A DNA stretch of 42,704 bases. Source: Deinococcota bacterium. Lineage in GTDB: Bacteria > Deinococcota > Deinococci > Deinococcales > Trueperaceae. The stretch spans positions 1 through 42,704 of the forward strand of contig CAUJFI010000078.1 in assembly GCA_963170125.1 (NCBI GenBank). Direction: 5' to 3'. Positions 8,404 to 15,719 of this stretch are shown here, in pieces. The notes under the pieces are model-generated. The model made no database searches and had not been told where the DNA came from. It saw only the letters and a program-made list of their open reading frames with translations. How positions within the stretch are numbered: the stretch's first letter is position 1; every line of letters begins with the position of its first letter. The translations under genes were made by a program, and so were the position numbers.

Positions 8404-9258
8404 GTGACGCGCGGCAAGGTCAGGGGCGACCGGGCCCGCGCCGTAGGCATGGCGCTGCCCGCCACGTTCTGGCTCGTGGTCTTCTTCCTGCTGCCGCTCG
8501 TGTTCGTCGCCTTCTCCTCGTTCATGTCGCGTGGGCCGGGCGGGCAGCCCGTGTCGCCGGCCACCCTCGCCCAGTACGAACGAACGTTCACGGTGTTCGG
8601 GCCCGTGCTGTGGCGCTCCGTCGGCGTCGCGCTCTTCGCCACGTTCATCAGCCTCGTGCTCGGCTACCCGCTCGCGTTCTTCATCAGCCGGCGGCGCTCG
8701 CCCGCCACGCGCATGTTCCTGCTCTTCCTCGTCATGCTGCCGTTCTGGACGAACTTCCTCGTGCGCACGTACGCGCTGATCACGATCATGCAGCGCGATG
8801 GTCTGCTGAACGGCCTCTTCAAGAGCCTCGGCGTCATCAGCGCGCCCCTGCAGATGCTCTTCACGCCGGCGGCCGTCATGGTCGGCCTCGTTTACGGCTA
8901 CCTGCCGTTCATGATCCTGCCCATCTACGCGTCCGTCGAGGCGCTCGACCGACGCTACGTCGAGGCCGCCAACGACCTGGGCGCCAACGACTGGACGGCG
9001 TTCTGGCGCATCATCTTCCCCCTCACCCTGCCTGGCGTCATCGCCGGCTCCATCCTCGTGTTCATCCCGGCCATCGGCGCGTACGTGACGCCCGACCTCA
9101 TGGGCGGCACGCGCGGCCTCATGATCGGCAACCTCATCCAGGGGCAGTTCGGCGGCCGCGGCAACGTGCCGCTCGGCAGCGCCATCTCGATGGTGCTCCT
9201 CGCCATGGTGTTCATCAGCGTCCTCGTCTACACGCGTTGGGGGCAGCGCGAGGAATGA
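8404..9258 (+). CDS. potB: Spermidine/putrescine ABC transporter permease, PotB type
   Basis: A 284-residue ABC permease with six expected membrane helices. The first is LPATFWLVVFFLLPLVFVAF. The conserved cytoplasmic EAA loop is EAANDLGANDWTAFWRIIFP, which touches the ATPase. The segment PFWTNFLVRTYALITIM is typical of PotB. I chose the GTG at 8404 (VTRGKVRG), which puts the usual short basic tail before helix 1 and has AGGCGG upstream. An in-frame ATG at 8329 would add 25 low-complexity residues and has no well-placed ribosome binding site. Its stop overlaps the potC start by four bases (ATGA). The partner ATPase and binding protein lie about 8 kb away. Confidence 0.85.
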   Translation: MTRGKVRGDRARAVGMALPATFWLVVFFLLPLVFVAFSSFMSRGPGGQPVSPATLAQYERTFTVFGPVLWRSVGVALFATFISLVLGYPLAFFISRRRSPATRMFLLFLVMLPFWTNFLVRTYALITIMQRDGLLNGLFKSLGVISAPLQMLFTPAAVMVGLVYGYLPFMILPIYASVEALDRRYVEAANDLGANDWTAFWRIIFPLTLPGVIAGSILVFIPAIGAYVTPDLMGGTRGLMIGNLIQGQFGGRGNVPLGSAISMVLLAMVFISVLVYTRWGQREE

Positions 9259-10181
9259 CGATCCAGCCGCGCCCGAGCCCAGACCCGAAGACGGTCGCCC
9301 GCAAGGTGCGGCGCGACCTGGCCGTGCGCCGCACGGGCCGCTTCGGCATGTGGCTGAGCCCGTTCGTCGTCTACTTGTTCCTCTGGGTACCGATCATCGT
9401 GCTCGTGGTGTTCTCCTTCAACGACGGCAACTCCGTGAGCGTCTGGCGCGGCTTCACGACCCGCTGGTACGAGAACATCTTCCACGGCACGATCTCGGCC
9501 GGCACTGAGGCGGCGCGCTTCCAGACGGAGCTCCTCCTCAAGGCCCTGCGCAACTCGCTCCTCGTGGCGACCGTGGCGACGCTCATCAGCAGCGCCTTGG
9601 GCACGATGCTCTCCCTCGCGCTGGCGCGCGGGCGGTTCTGGGGCCGCAAGACGCTCGACACGCTCTTCTACCTGCCCGTGGTCATCCCGGACATAACGCA
9701 AGGCATCGCGCTGGCCGTCTTCTTCAACATCGTCTTCGAGACCGTGCAACGGCTGTTCGGCGTGCGCCTCGTGTCGGGCTTCGGGACCATCGTGATCGCC
9801 CATGTGGCCTTCAACGTCAGCTACGTCGCCATCGTGGTGCGCGCGCGGCTGGCGGGCATGGACCCGCGCCTGGAGGAGGCGGGCCGCGACCTCGGGGCCA
9901 ACCACTGGCAGACGTTCTGGCGCATCACCTTCCCGAACCTGCTACCGGGCGTCATGGCCGGCGCGCTCCTCGCCTTCACGCTCTCGCTCGACGACTTCGT
10001 CATCACGTTCTTCAACTCCGGCGTCGGCACGACGACCCTGCCCCTGTTCGTCTACGGCATGCTCAAGCAGCGCGTGCCGCCGGAGATCAACGCCATCTCG
10101 ACCCTGATGATCCTCGCTTCGATAATCCTCGTCGGCGGCTCGCTCCTCCTGCAGCAGCGCGGCAACCGCGACAAGGGGTGA
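9255..10181 (+). CDS. potC: Spermidine/putrescine ABC transporter permease, PotC type
   Basis: A 308-residue permease, second half of the membrane channel. Marks are VYLFLWVPIIVLVVFSFN in helix 1, FTTRWYENIF just after it (characteristic of PotC), the EAA loop EEAGRDLGANHWQTFWRITF, and SLDDFVITFFNSGVGTTTLP near the end. The ATG at 9255 shares four bases with the potB stop and has GAGG two bases upstream, so it is coupled to potB. The stop is seven bases before the CoA-transferase start, which joins transport and CoA-transferase in one transcript. Confidence 0.87.
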   Translation: MTIQPRPSPDPKTVARKVRRDLAVRRTGRFGMWLSPFVVYLFLWVPIIVLVVFSFNDGNSVSVWRGFTTRWYENIFHGTISAGTEAARFQTELLLKALRNSLLVATVATLISSALGTMLSLALARGRFWGRKTLDTLFYLPVVIPDITQGIALAVFFNIVFETVQRLFGVRLVSGFGTIVIAHVAFNVSYVAIVVRARLAGMDPRLEEAGRDLGANHWQTFWRITFPNLLPGVMAGALLAFTLSLDDFVITFFNSGVGTTTLPLFVYGMLKQRVPPEINAISTLMILASIILVGGSLLLQQRGNRDKG

Positions 10182-10188
10182 GGCGCGT

Positions 10189-11460
10189 ATGAAGCTCGTC
10201 TCCGCCGCGGAGGCGGCCCAGGTCGTCCGCTCGGGCGACCGCGTGTTCATCCATAGCGTCGCGGCGGCGCCGCAGGCGCTGATCGGGGCGCTGACGGCGC
10301 GCGCGGGCGAGCTGCGGGACGTCGAGATCGTCCAGCTCCACACGGAGGGACCGGCCCCCTACGCGGCGCCAGAACTGGCGGCCTCGTTCCGGGTCAACGC
10401 CCTCTTCGTCGGTAAGAACGTGCGCGACGCCGTCGCTCGCGGCCAGGGCGACTACGTGCCCATCTTCTTGAGCGAGGTGCCCGCCCTATTCCGCACGCGC
10501 GCCATGCCGCTCGACGTGGCGCTGATCAGCGTCTCGCCGCCCGACAAGCACGGCTTCTGCTCGCTCGGCGTCTCGGTCGACGCTTCGCGCGCCGCCGCCC
10601 AGTCGGCGCGCACGGTCGTCGCCCAGGTCAACGCCGCCATGCCGCGCAGCCACGGGGACGGTCTCATCCACGTGAACGACATCGACCTGGCGGTCGAGCA
10701 CACCGCGCCCATCTTCGAGGTGAGCCAGGCGAAGGCGGGCGAGCTCGAGCGCACCATCGGCAGCTTCGTGGCGAGCCTCGTCGAGGACGGCGCGACGCTC
10801 CAGCTAGGCATCGGCGCCATCCCCGAGGCCGTGCTCGCGGCCCTCACCGACCACCGCGACCTGGGCGTGCACACGGAGATGTTCTCGGACGGGATCGTCG
10901 ACCTCGTCGAGCGCGGCGTCGTCACGGGCGCGCACAAGCGCAACCACCCGGGGAAGGTCGTGGCGAGCTTCGTCATGGGCTCGCGCAGGCTCTACGACTT
11001 CGTCGACGACAACCCGTCCGTGCTCCTGCTCGACGTGGCCTACACGAACGACACGGCCGTCATCCGCCGCAACCCGAAGGTGACGGCCGTCAACTCCGCC
11101 CTTGAGATCGACCTGACCGGCCAGGTCTGCGCCGACTCGCTCGGCACGTTCCAGTACTCGGGCGTGGGCGGCCAGATGGACTTCATCCGCGGCGCCTCCC
11201 TGTCCGAGCGCGGCAAGCCGATCATCGCGCTGCCGTCCGCCACCGCGCGCGGGGAGAGCCGGATCGTGCCGCACCTGAAACCCGGCGCTGGAGTGGTGAC
11301 GACGCGGGCGCACGTCAACTACGTCGTCACGGAGCACGGGGCGGCCTCGCTCCACGGCAAGAACCTGCGGCAGCGGGCGCGCGCGCTCATCGGCATCGCC
11401 CACCCGGCGCACCGCGAGGCGCTCGAGCGGGCGGCTTGGGAGCGGTTCGGGCGGGTCTAG
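10189..11460 (+). CDS. Acetyl-CoA hydrolase/transferase family, 4-hydroxybutyrate CoA-transferase type
   Basis: A 423-residue CoA-transferase. The N-terminal half has KHGFCSLGVSVDAS and the C-terminal half LGIGAIPEAVL, then HTEMFSDG whose Glu230 should form the thioester, then GVGGQMDFIRGA. These mark the acetyl-CoA hydrolase/4-hydroxybutyrate CoA-transferase family, which swaps CoA from acetyl-CoA or another donor to a short acid. The gene follows potC by seven bases with GGGGTGAGG upstream. In a putrescine-to-GABA-to-C4-acid setting, 4-hydroxybutyrate or succinate is a natural acceptor, but no dehydrogenase for making 4-hydroxybutyrate is seen here, so this is inference. Confidence 0.82.
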   Translation: MKLVSAAEAAQVVRSGDRVFIHSVAAAPQALIGALTARAGELRDVEIVQLHTEGPAPYAAPELAASFRVNALFVGKNVRDAVARGQGDYVPIFLSEVPALFRTRAMPLDVALISVSPPDKHGFCSLGVSVDASRAAAQSARTVVAQVNAAMPRSHGDGLIHVNDIDLAVEHTAPIFEVSQAKAGELERTIGSFVASLVEDGATLQLGIGAIPEAVLAALTDHRDLGVHTEMFSDGIVDLVERGVVTGAHKRNHPGKVVASFVMGSRRLYDFVDDNPSVLLLDVAYTNDTAVIRRNPKVTAVNSALEIDLTGQVCADSLGTFQYSGVGGQMDFIRGASLSERGKPIIALPSATARGESRIVPHLKPGAGVVTTRAHVNYVVTEHGAASLHGKNLRQRARALIGIAHPAHREALERAAWERFGRV

Positions 11461-11470
11461 GCCGCGGGCG

Positions 11471-12571
11471 TCAGGGCCCTTCGACTAGGAGGGCCATCAC
11501 CTCGGCAAGGGTAGGTAACGACGGCTGCGCTCCCGGGCGCGTGGCGGCCAAGGCGCCGGCGGCGCTGGCGAACCTCACGGCTACGGCAAGAGGATGTTCG
11601 CCGGCGCTTGTTGCAGCGGGCGTCGAACCGATCGAAGCGCGGGGCGCAGCCGAACCGTCCGTCCCTGCCCCGCCGCCGAGCCTTCCCGTGGCGGGCCGGT
11701 CCCGCGCCAACCAGTGAGCCAGCGCCCCCGCGAAGGCATCGCCCGCCGCCGTCGTGTCGACAACGTTCACCTCGAACGCTGCCACCCGACCGTGCTGCAC
11801 GCCTCCCGGCCCGCCCTCCGGCTCCGCGCCGGTTCCCCCGTAAACACTCTCATCGTGACCTCGGAGTGGGTCCACTGGCTCGGCGCGGCACGCCCACACG
11901 GCCCCGTCGGCCCCGAGCGTCACGACCACGCAAGGCACGAAGCGGCACAGGGCCACGGCCCACTCCTCGGGCGTCTTCCCTTCGGCGACCGCCCCCAGCT
12001 GGATCACCGCCTCGTGCTCGTTAACGAGCAGCAGGTCCACGTCCGCCAGCTGGCTCGGCTCGAGGCGCCTGGCGGGCGCGAGGTTGAGCATGACGAGCGC
12101 GCCGGCGCGCCGACCCGCGGCCGCGGCCGCCCTGACGACCTCGAGCGGGATCTCCAGCTGCAGCATGAGCACCGACGCGGTAGCGAGCGCCCCGGCCCTC
12201 AGGTCGACCACGTCAAGGTCGTGGTTCGCGCCGGGCGAGACGACGATGCTGTTCTGCCCACGCTCGTCGACCTGGATGAACGCCACGCCGCTCGGCCGGG
12301 CGCTGCGCCCGAGAGCGGCGATATCCACACGGTCGCGCTCCAGGGTCGCGGCGAGCTGCGCGCCGAACGCGTCCGAGCCGACGCGACCGATGAACCGCAC
12401 CGCGCCGCCGAGCCGCGCGGCCGCGACGGCCTGGTTGGCGCCCTTACCGCCCGGATGCGTGGCGTAATCGGAGCCGAGCAGCGTCTCGCCCGGCCGCGGG
12501 TGGCGCACCACGCGCACGACCAGGTCCATGTTCACGCTGCCGACGACCACGATGGCGCCGCCCTCGCTCAT
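11471..12571 (-). CDS. rbsK: Ribokinase-family (PfkB) sugar kinase with two low-complexity insertions
   Basis: A 366-residue PfkB-fold kinase that would phosphorylate ribose or a similar sugar. It shows GSVNMDLVV at residues 11-19, PGGKGANQAVAAARLGG, LVNEHEA, and DTTAAGDAFAGAL with the catalytic Asp of GDAF. Usual ribokinases have about 305 residues. The surplus comes from two Gly/Pro/Ala-rich inserts: one near VYGGTGAEPEGGPGG before the DTTAAGD motif, one near GRLGGGAGTDGSAAPRAS after it. Both fall where loops are expected. The ATG overlaps the regulator's stop by four bases (ATGA). No sugar transporter lies next to it, so the source of the sugar is unclear. Confidence 0.85.
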   Translation of the reverse strand: MSEGGAIVVVGSVNMDLVVRVVRHPRPGETLLGSDYATHPGGKGANQAVAAARLGGAVRFIGRVGSDAFGAQLAATLERDRVDIAALGRSARPSGVAFIQVDERGQNSIVVSPGANHDLDVVDLRAGALATASVLMLQLEIPLEVVRAAAAAGRRAGALVMLNLAPARRLEPSQLADVDLLLVNEHEAVIQLGAVAEGKTPEEWAVALCRFVPCVVVTLGADGAVWACRAEPVDPLRGHDESVYGGTGAEPEGGPGGVQHGRVAAFEVNVVDTTAAGDAFAGALAHWLARDRPATGRLGGGAGTDGSAAPRASIGSTPAATSAGEHPLAVAVRFASAAGALAATRPGAQPSLPTLAEVMALLVEGP

Positions 12572-13647
12572 GCGCTTCTCGACCTCTCCTCCGCTCGGGC
12601 GGTCACGGACTGTCCGACGGACTCCTTGGCGACATGCTTGGCCTCCGTCGAGCCGCGTACCACGAGCTCGACGGGCAGTACGACCTGCCGAGCGGCACGC
12701 GCGCGGTCCGCCATCCGCTCGACGAGGAGGCGCACGGCGGCGGCCCCGATCGCGCCAAGCGGTTGGCGCACGGTGGTGAGTGGCGGGCTCACCAGCCTCG
12801 CCAGCGGGACGTCATCGAAGCCGACCACGGAGACGTCGCGCGGCACCCTCACCCCGTCGCGTTCGAGCGTGCGGATGACGGCGACGGCCACGGCGTCGTT
12901 AGCGCACGCCACCGCGTCGAACCCGCCGCCGCGCAGGCGCCTGACGACCGCACCGGGCAGTTCGGGTCCGAAGCCGCTCTGCGCCTCCCACACGGGCGTG
13001 AGCGGGTCCCACTCGGCGAGGAACCCCCGGCGGCGCGCCCGCGAACTCGTGACGCTCGAGGCCCCGTGCAGCAGGGCCACGCGCCGCACGCCCAGCGCCT
13101 TGAGGTGAGTAGCGACGAGGGTGCCGCCCGAGACGTGGTCCGAGAAGACGGCATCGCGGTCGGCAACGGGGCGGTCCAGCGCCACGAGCGGTACGTCCGG
13201 GAGGGGTGGCTCGCGGCGCGCGCCGGTGCCGGGGCATCCCGCCGTGCGCACGAGCCGGGTGCCGCCCTGGTCGTGTGCCGGCACCCAGACGATCCCGTCC
13301 ACCCGCAGCGCGACGAGGCGCCCAAGGGCCTCGCGTTCGAGCGCCAAGTCGTTGCCCGTGTCGTGGAGCATCACGAGGAAGCCCGCCGCCCTGGCCGCGG
13401 CCTCGACGGCCTGGAGGAGCGCCGGGAAGAGCGGGTTGGCGAGGTCCGGCAACGCCACCCCGAGCACCCCCGTCCGCCCCGTGCGCAGGGCGCTCGCCTG
13501 GCCGTTGGGCACGTAGCCGAGCGCCTCGGCGGCGGCCCTGACGCGGGCGCCGACCGCAGGCGTGACCCGCTTCGTGCCCCGCAGCACATGCGAGACTGTG
13601 GCGACGGAAACGCCTGCAGCTTCGGCAACGTCTCGCATACTGGCCAT
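12568..13647 (-). CDS. LacI-family transcriptional repressor
   Basis: A 359-residue LacI-type regulator. The N-terminal helix-turn-helix is MRDVAEAAGVSVATVSHVLR, followed by the hinge and a periplasmic-binding-like sugar domain (LGVALPDLANPLFPALLQ; VVGFDDVPLARLVSPPLTTV). It heads a two-gene operon with the kinase. Its promoter and a near-perfect operator stand just upstream, so it very probably represses itself and the kinase until a sugar (ribose-like, inferred) binds. The ATG at 13647 has GGAGG seven bases upstream; an ATG three codons later (13638) is the other choice. Confidence 0.9.
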   Translation of the reverse strand: MASMRDVAEAAGVSVATVSHVLRGTKRVTPAVGARVRAAAEALGYVPNGQASALRTGRTGVLGVALPDLANPLFPALLQAVEAAARAAGFLVMLHDTGNDLALEREALGRLVALRVDGIVWVPAHDQGGTRLVRTAGCPGTGARREPPLPDVPLVALDRPVADRDAVFSDHVSGGTLVATHLKALGVRRVALLHGASSVTSSRARRRGFLAEWDPLTPVWEAQSGFGPELPGAVVRRLRGGGFDAVACANDAVAVAVIRTLERDGVRVPRDVSVVGFDDVPLARLVSPPLTTVRQPLGAIGAAAVRLLVERMADRARAARQVVLPVELVVRGSTEAKHVAKESVGQSVTARAEERSRSA

Positions 13648-13680
13648 CCAGGAGCCTCCTCGGCCTAGGTCAGGGCTTAC

Positions 13681-13696
13681 GGTTAAACGTTTTACC
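13681..13696. promoter_or_regulatory. LacI-family operator
   Basis: GGTTAAACGTTTTACC is a 16-bp palindrome with two mismatched positions and the central CG typical of LacI/RbsR-type operators (AAACGTTT). It lies 34 bases before the repressor gene and just inside the predicted transcript start, an ideal place to block initiation. Confidence 0.8.
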
Positions 13697-13708
13697 GACG
13701 TCGATCAC

Positions 13709-13737
13709 AGTGTAAGTGCGTTGCATCCGCCGGTCAA
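13709..13737 (-). promoter_or_regulatory. Promoter of the lacI-rbsK operon
   Basis: Read on the minus strand: TTGACC (13737-13732), a 17-base spacer, TACACT (13714-13709). The operator at 13681-13696 falls at roughly +6 to +21. Confidence 0.7.
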
Positions 13738-13796
13738 GGACCTGAATAGTGCCCGCCGAGCACCAAGCTAGGCAACATAGCTAAGGACGATCCTTG

Positions 13797-14071
13797 TCAC
13801 GCATCAGTCACGCACCTGCTCGGAGGGGACTTGACCAAGAACTCCGCCTGTCGCATAGCCACCTTCAGCTGGTCTCGACTCGAATGGGTCATCCCGTACC
13901 GAGCCGAATCTTCGATATGGATCGAACGCCTGAGCGCCTTCGCCGCCTCCTTTCCCCATCGGCTATCTCCTCTAGGAGCATCGCGACTTCAAGGGACTTC
14001 TGTGCCGCCTGGAACCCGGACCGAGCGTCAGCCTCACCACAGGGCTGAGAACCGGTAGTCATAGCCGTCAT
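13797..14071 (-). pseudogene. Broken HEPN-domain gene (SAV_6107-like toxin), frameshifted and internally deleted
   Basis: The ATG at 14071 overlaps the upstream nucleotidyltransferase stop by four bases, the usual coupling of an MNT-HEPN pair. The first frame gives an N-terminal helix, ARSGFQAAQKSLEVAMLLEE, then turns into Arg-rich junk and stops at 13889. From 13958 a second frame gives WGKEAAKALRRSIHIEDSA, then RYGMTHSSRDQLKVAM and ends at 13797; this is the expected C-terminal part of the same family. About 50 middle residues, including the family's RxxxxH catalytic motif, are absent. The gene therefore cannot make an active HEPN RNase. Family assignment rests on memory of the pattern. Confidence 0.6.
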
Positions 14072-14547
14072 CCCTCGGCGGCTGCGAAGAGTTGATGAAC
14101 GTCGATACCCACCAGGGTTATCACGTCACACTCCAGGTTCTCGACTATGGCCGGACGTTCGCGTTTGAGGCGCTGAACATCGCCGATGGAGACCTCCGCG
14201 ATTCCGGCACGGTTTCCGGTCCACCTCAACACCGCGGCGCTCAACGCATCGACATCGCTCCGCCACCCGGGCGCCTCGGCGTCCAGTCCCGGCGGCCGAA
14301 CCAGGAAGACGTCGATGACACCATCGGTACCGCCATCGCAACGGGAAGCAGAGCCGAAGAGGCTCGCATGATACGGCTGGACGCCCCACTCCTCCAAAGC
14401 CGAGGTGAGGCGCCTAGCAAGCGTGCGTCGCAAGCCAAGGAGAGCTAACACCGGCTGCGCGGCCAAGTGGTGGCGGTTCAACGTGTATTGGAGCGCCGCC
14501 CCCTCGCTGGCCGAGAGTACGACCAGGTTTGGTGCAGCCAAGTTCAC
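14068..14547 (-). pseudogene. MNT-type nucleotidyltransferase (antitoxin-like), probably decayed
   Basis: A 159-codon frame with the nucleotidyltransferase core HASLFGSASRCDGGTDGVID. Usual members read GSAARGD...DSDIDLLVV. Here the first Asp of the catalytic DxD is Val (GVID), and RGD is RCD, so activity is doubtful. Family members of this kind carry an N-terminal winged helix of about 65 residues before YTLNRHHLA. Here only MNLAAP and LVVLSASEGAALQ precede it, as if that domain was cut out. GTG start at 14547. It pairs with the broken HEPN gene downstream. It may still be translated; I call it a pseudogene on these three defects together. Confidence 0.6.
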
Positions 14548-14553
14548 GACCGA

Positions 14554-14613
14554 AGGCTAGCGCGCTTGTCCCATAATCGAGACACATGCGCCGATAATGA
14601 GACGCGCTAGGCT
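14554..14613. repeat. Inverted repeat with inner direct repeats upstream of the nucleotidyltransferase frame
   Basis: CTAGCGCG (14557-14564) and CGCGCTAG (14603-14610) are perfect; the arms extend to 11 bp with one mismatch. Inside, ATAATCGAGAC (14573-14583) and ATAATGAGAC (14594-14603) form an imperfect direct repeat. It may be the old operator of the toxin-antitoxin pair. It overlaps the end of the neighbouring acetyltransferase gene. Confidence 0.45.
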
Positions 14614-15554
14614 GAGCCTCCCAGTTCTTTCTCGAACACGAGGTACCGCTGCGTCACGCGCATGCCGGCACGCAGGTAGAGTTCCGGCGCGCCGGTGGTC
14701 GAGTCGGCGTCGACGGTGAGGCCCACCCGGCGCTTGCCGAGCGCGTGGCACGCCTCGAACGCGTCGGCGAGCAAGGCGGCGCCGAGGCCACGCCTGCGCC
14801 AAGCGGGCACGACCCGCAGGCTCTGCACCAGGCCGGCGGCGCTCGTCCGCGGCGCGCGCGTGATGCTCATCCCCACGATCTCGCCGTCCGCCAGCGCCAG
14901 GCGCATCTCGCCACGCAGGCGCCCTATGCTGGCCGACCACTGCTCGAAGGTGTTGCCCGGTCGGTTCCACATGCCGACGGAGCCGAGCTCGAAGGCCTCG
15001 TACGCGGCGGGCTCGTCCGGGCCGCCCGCGTAGTCGCGCACGCTGACCCCGGCCGGCCACTCCGGCGGCGGCGGCGCGGCGAGCTCGGTCTCCATGCGGT
15101 AGATGGTCCGCACGTTCGCGTAACCGCGCGCCGCGAGGCTCGCCGCCAACCGTGCGTCGGCGATCGGCAGGTAGTTGCGAACGATCACGAGGCCGCCGCC
15201 GGAGAGGCGCAGCGCCCGTGCCTCGGCGGCGCCCACCAGGTAGGCGCTCAGCTCCTCGGCGTCACGCGCGTCCGGGGCCACGAAGGCGTAGGTGAGTAGG
15301 AGCTCGGCACGGCTCGGCACCGTGTCGAGCAGCGCCACGGCTTCGCCGCGCGGACCGCGCACCAGCACGGCGTTCGCCTCCAGGTCCGCCCCCGCCCAGT
15401 CGCCCTCCAGCGTCTCGGTGGAGGTGTTGGCTACCCCTTCGTGCACCAGCTCGTACGCCGCCACGAGCGCGGCCGCCTCAGCGACTTCGGCGAGGCGTGG
15501 GGGAGCGGCGACGTAGCCCGCCGGCGGCCCGGCCACCGGATGTTCGTTCGGCAT
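14607..15554 (-). CDS. Double-GNAT acetyltransferase
   Basis: A 315-residue protein with two GNAT folds in tandem. The N-terminal half is degenerate: no clear motif A is visible. The C-terminal half has LRVVPAWRRRGLGAALLADA, a full acetyl-CoA-binding motif A (RRxGxG/A), followed by VDADSTTGAPELYLRAGM, the motif B region. The pattern resembles mycothiol-synthase-like and other tandem GNAT enzymes; substrate unknown. AGGAG stands nine bases before the ATG. The 8-bp tandem repeat lies 27 bases upstream of the start, so the repeat would be in its mRNA leader if transcription comes from the genes above. Confidence 0.8.
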   Translation of the reverse strand: MPNEHPVAGPPAGYVAAPPRLAEVAEAAALVAAYELVHEGVANTSTETLEGDWAGADLEANAVLVRGPRGEAVALLDTVPSRAELLLTYAFVAPDARDAEELSAYLVGAAEARALRLSGGGLVIVRNYLPIADARLAASLAARGYANVRTIYRMETELAAPPPPEWPAGVSVRDYAGGPDEPAAYEAFELGSVGMWNRPGNTFEQWSASIGRLRGEMRLALADGEIVGMSITRAPRTSAAGLVQSLRVVPAWRRRGLGAALLADAFEACHALGKRRVGLTVDADSTTGAPELYLRAGMRVTQRYLVFEKELGGSA

Positions 15555-15581
15555 AACGGTCTACTCCTGGAAAGGGGCGAG

Positions 15582-15706
15582 ACGCGGTCACGCGGTCACG
15601 CGGTCACGCGGTCACGCGGTCACGCGGTCACGCGGTCACGCGGTCACGCGGTCACGCGGTCACGCGGTCACGCGGTCACGCGGTCACGCGGTCACGCGGT
15701 CACGCG
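15582..15706. repeat. 8-bp tandem repeat, 15.6 copies, perfect
   Basis: The unit ACGCGGTC repeats without a single mismatch from 15582 to 15701 (15 units) and ends with ACGCG. It fills most of the 165-bp gap between two acetyltransferase genes. Because 8 is not a multiple of 3 it is not coding. Perfect identity suggests recent or ongoing slippage. Confidence 0.97.
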
Positions 15707-15719
15707 CAGGTGGGGCGGC

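Noticed and set aside
13794..14058. Plus-strand frames opposite the HEPN remnant
   Set aside because: They are antisense shadows; the minus-strand frames carry the family pattern.
15582..15706. CRISPR-like regular repeat
   Set aside because: The period is 8 bp with no spacers and no cas genes are nearby.
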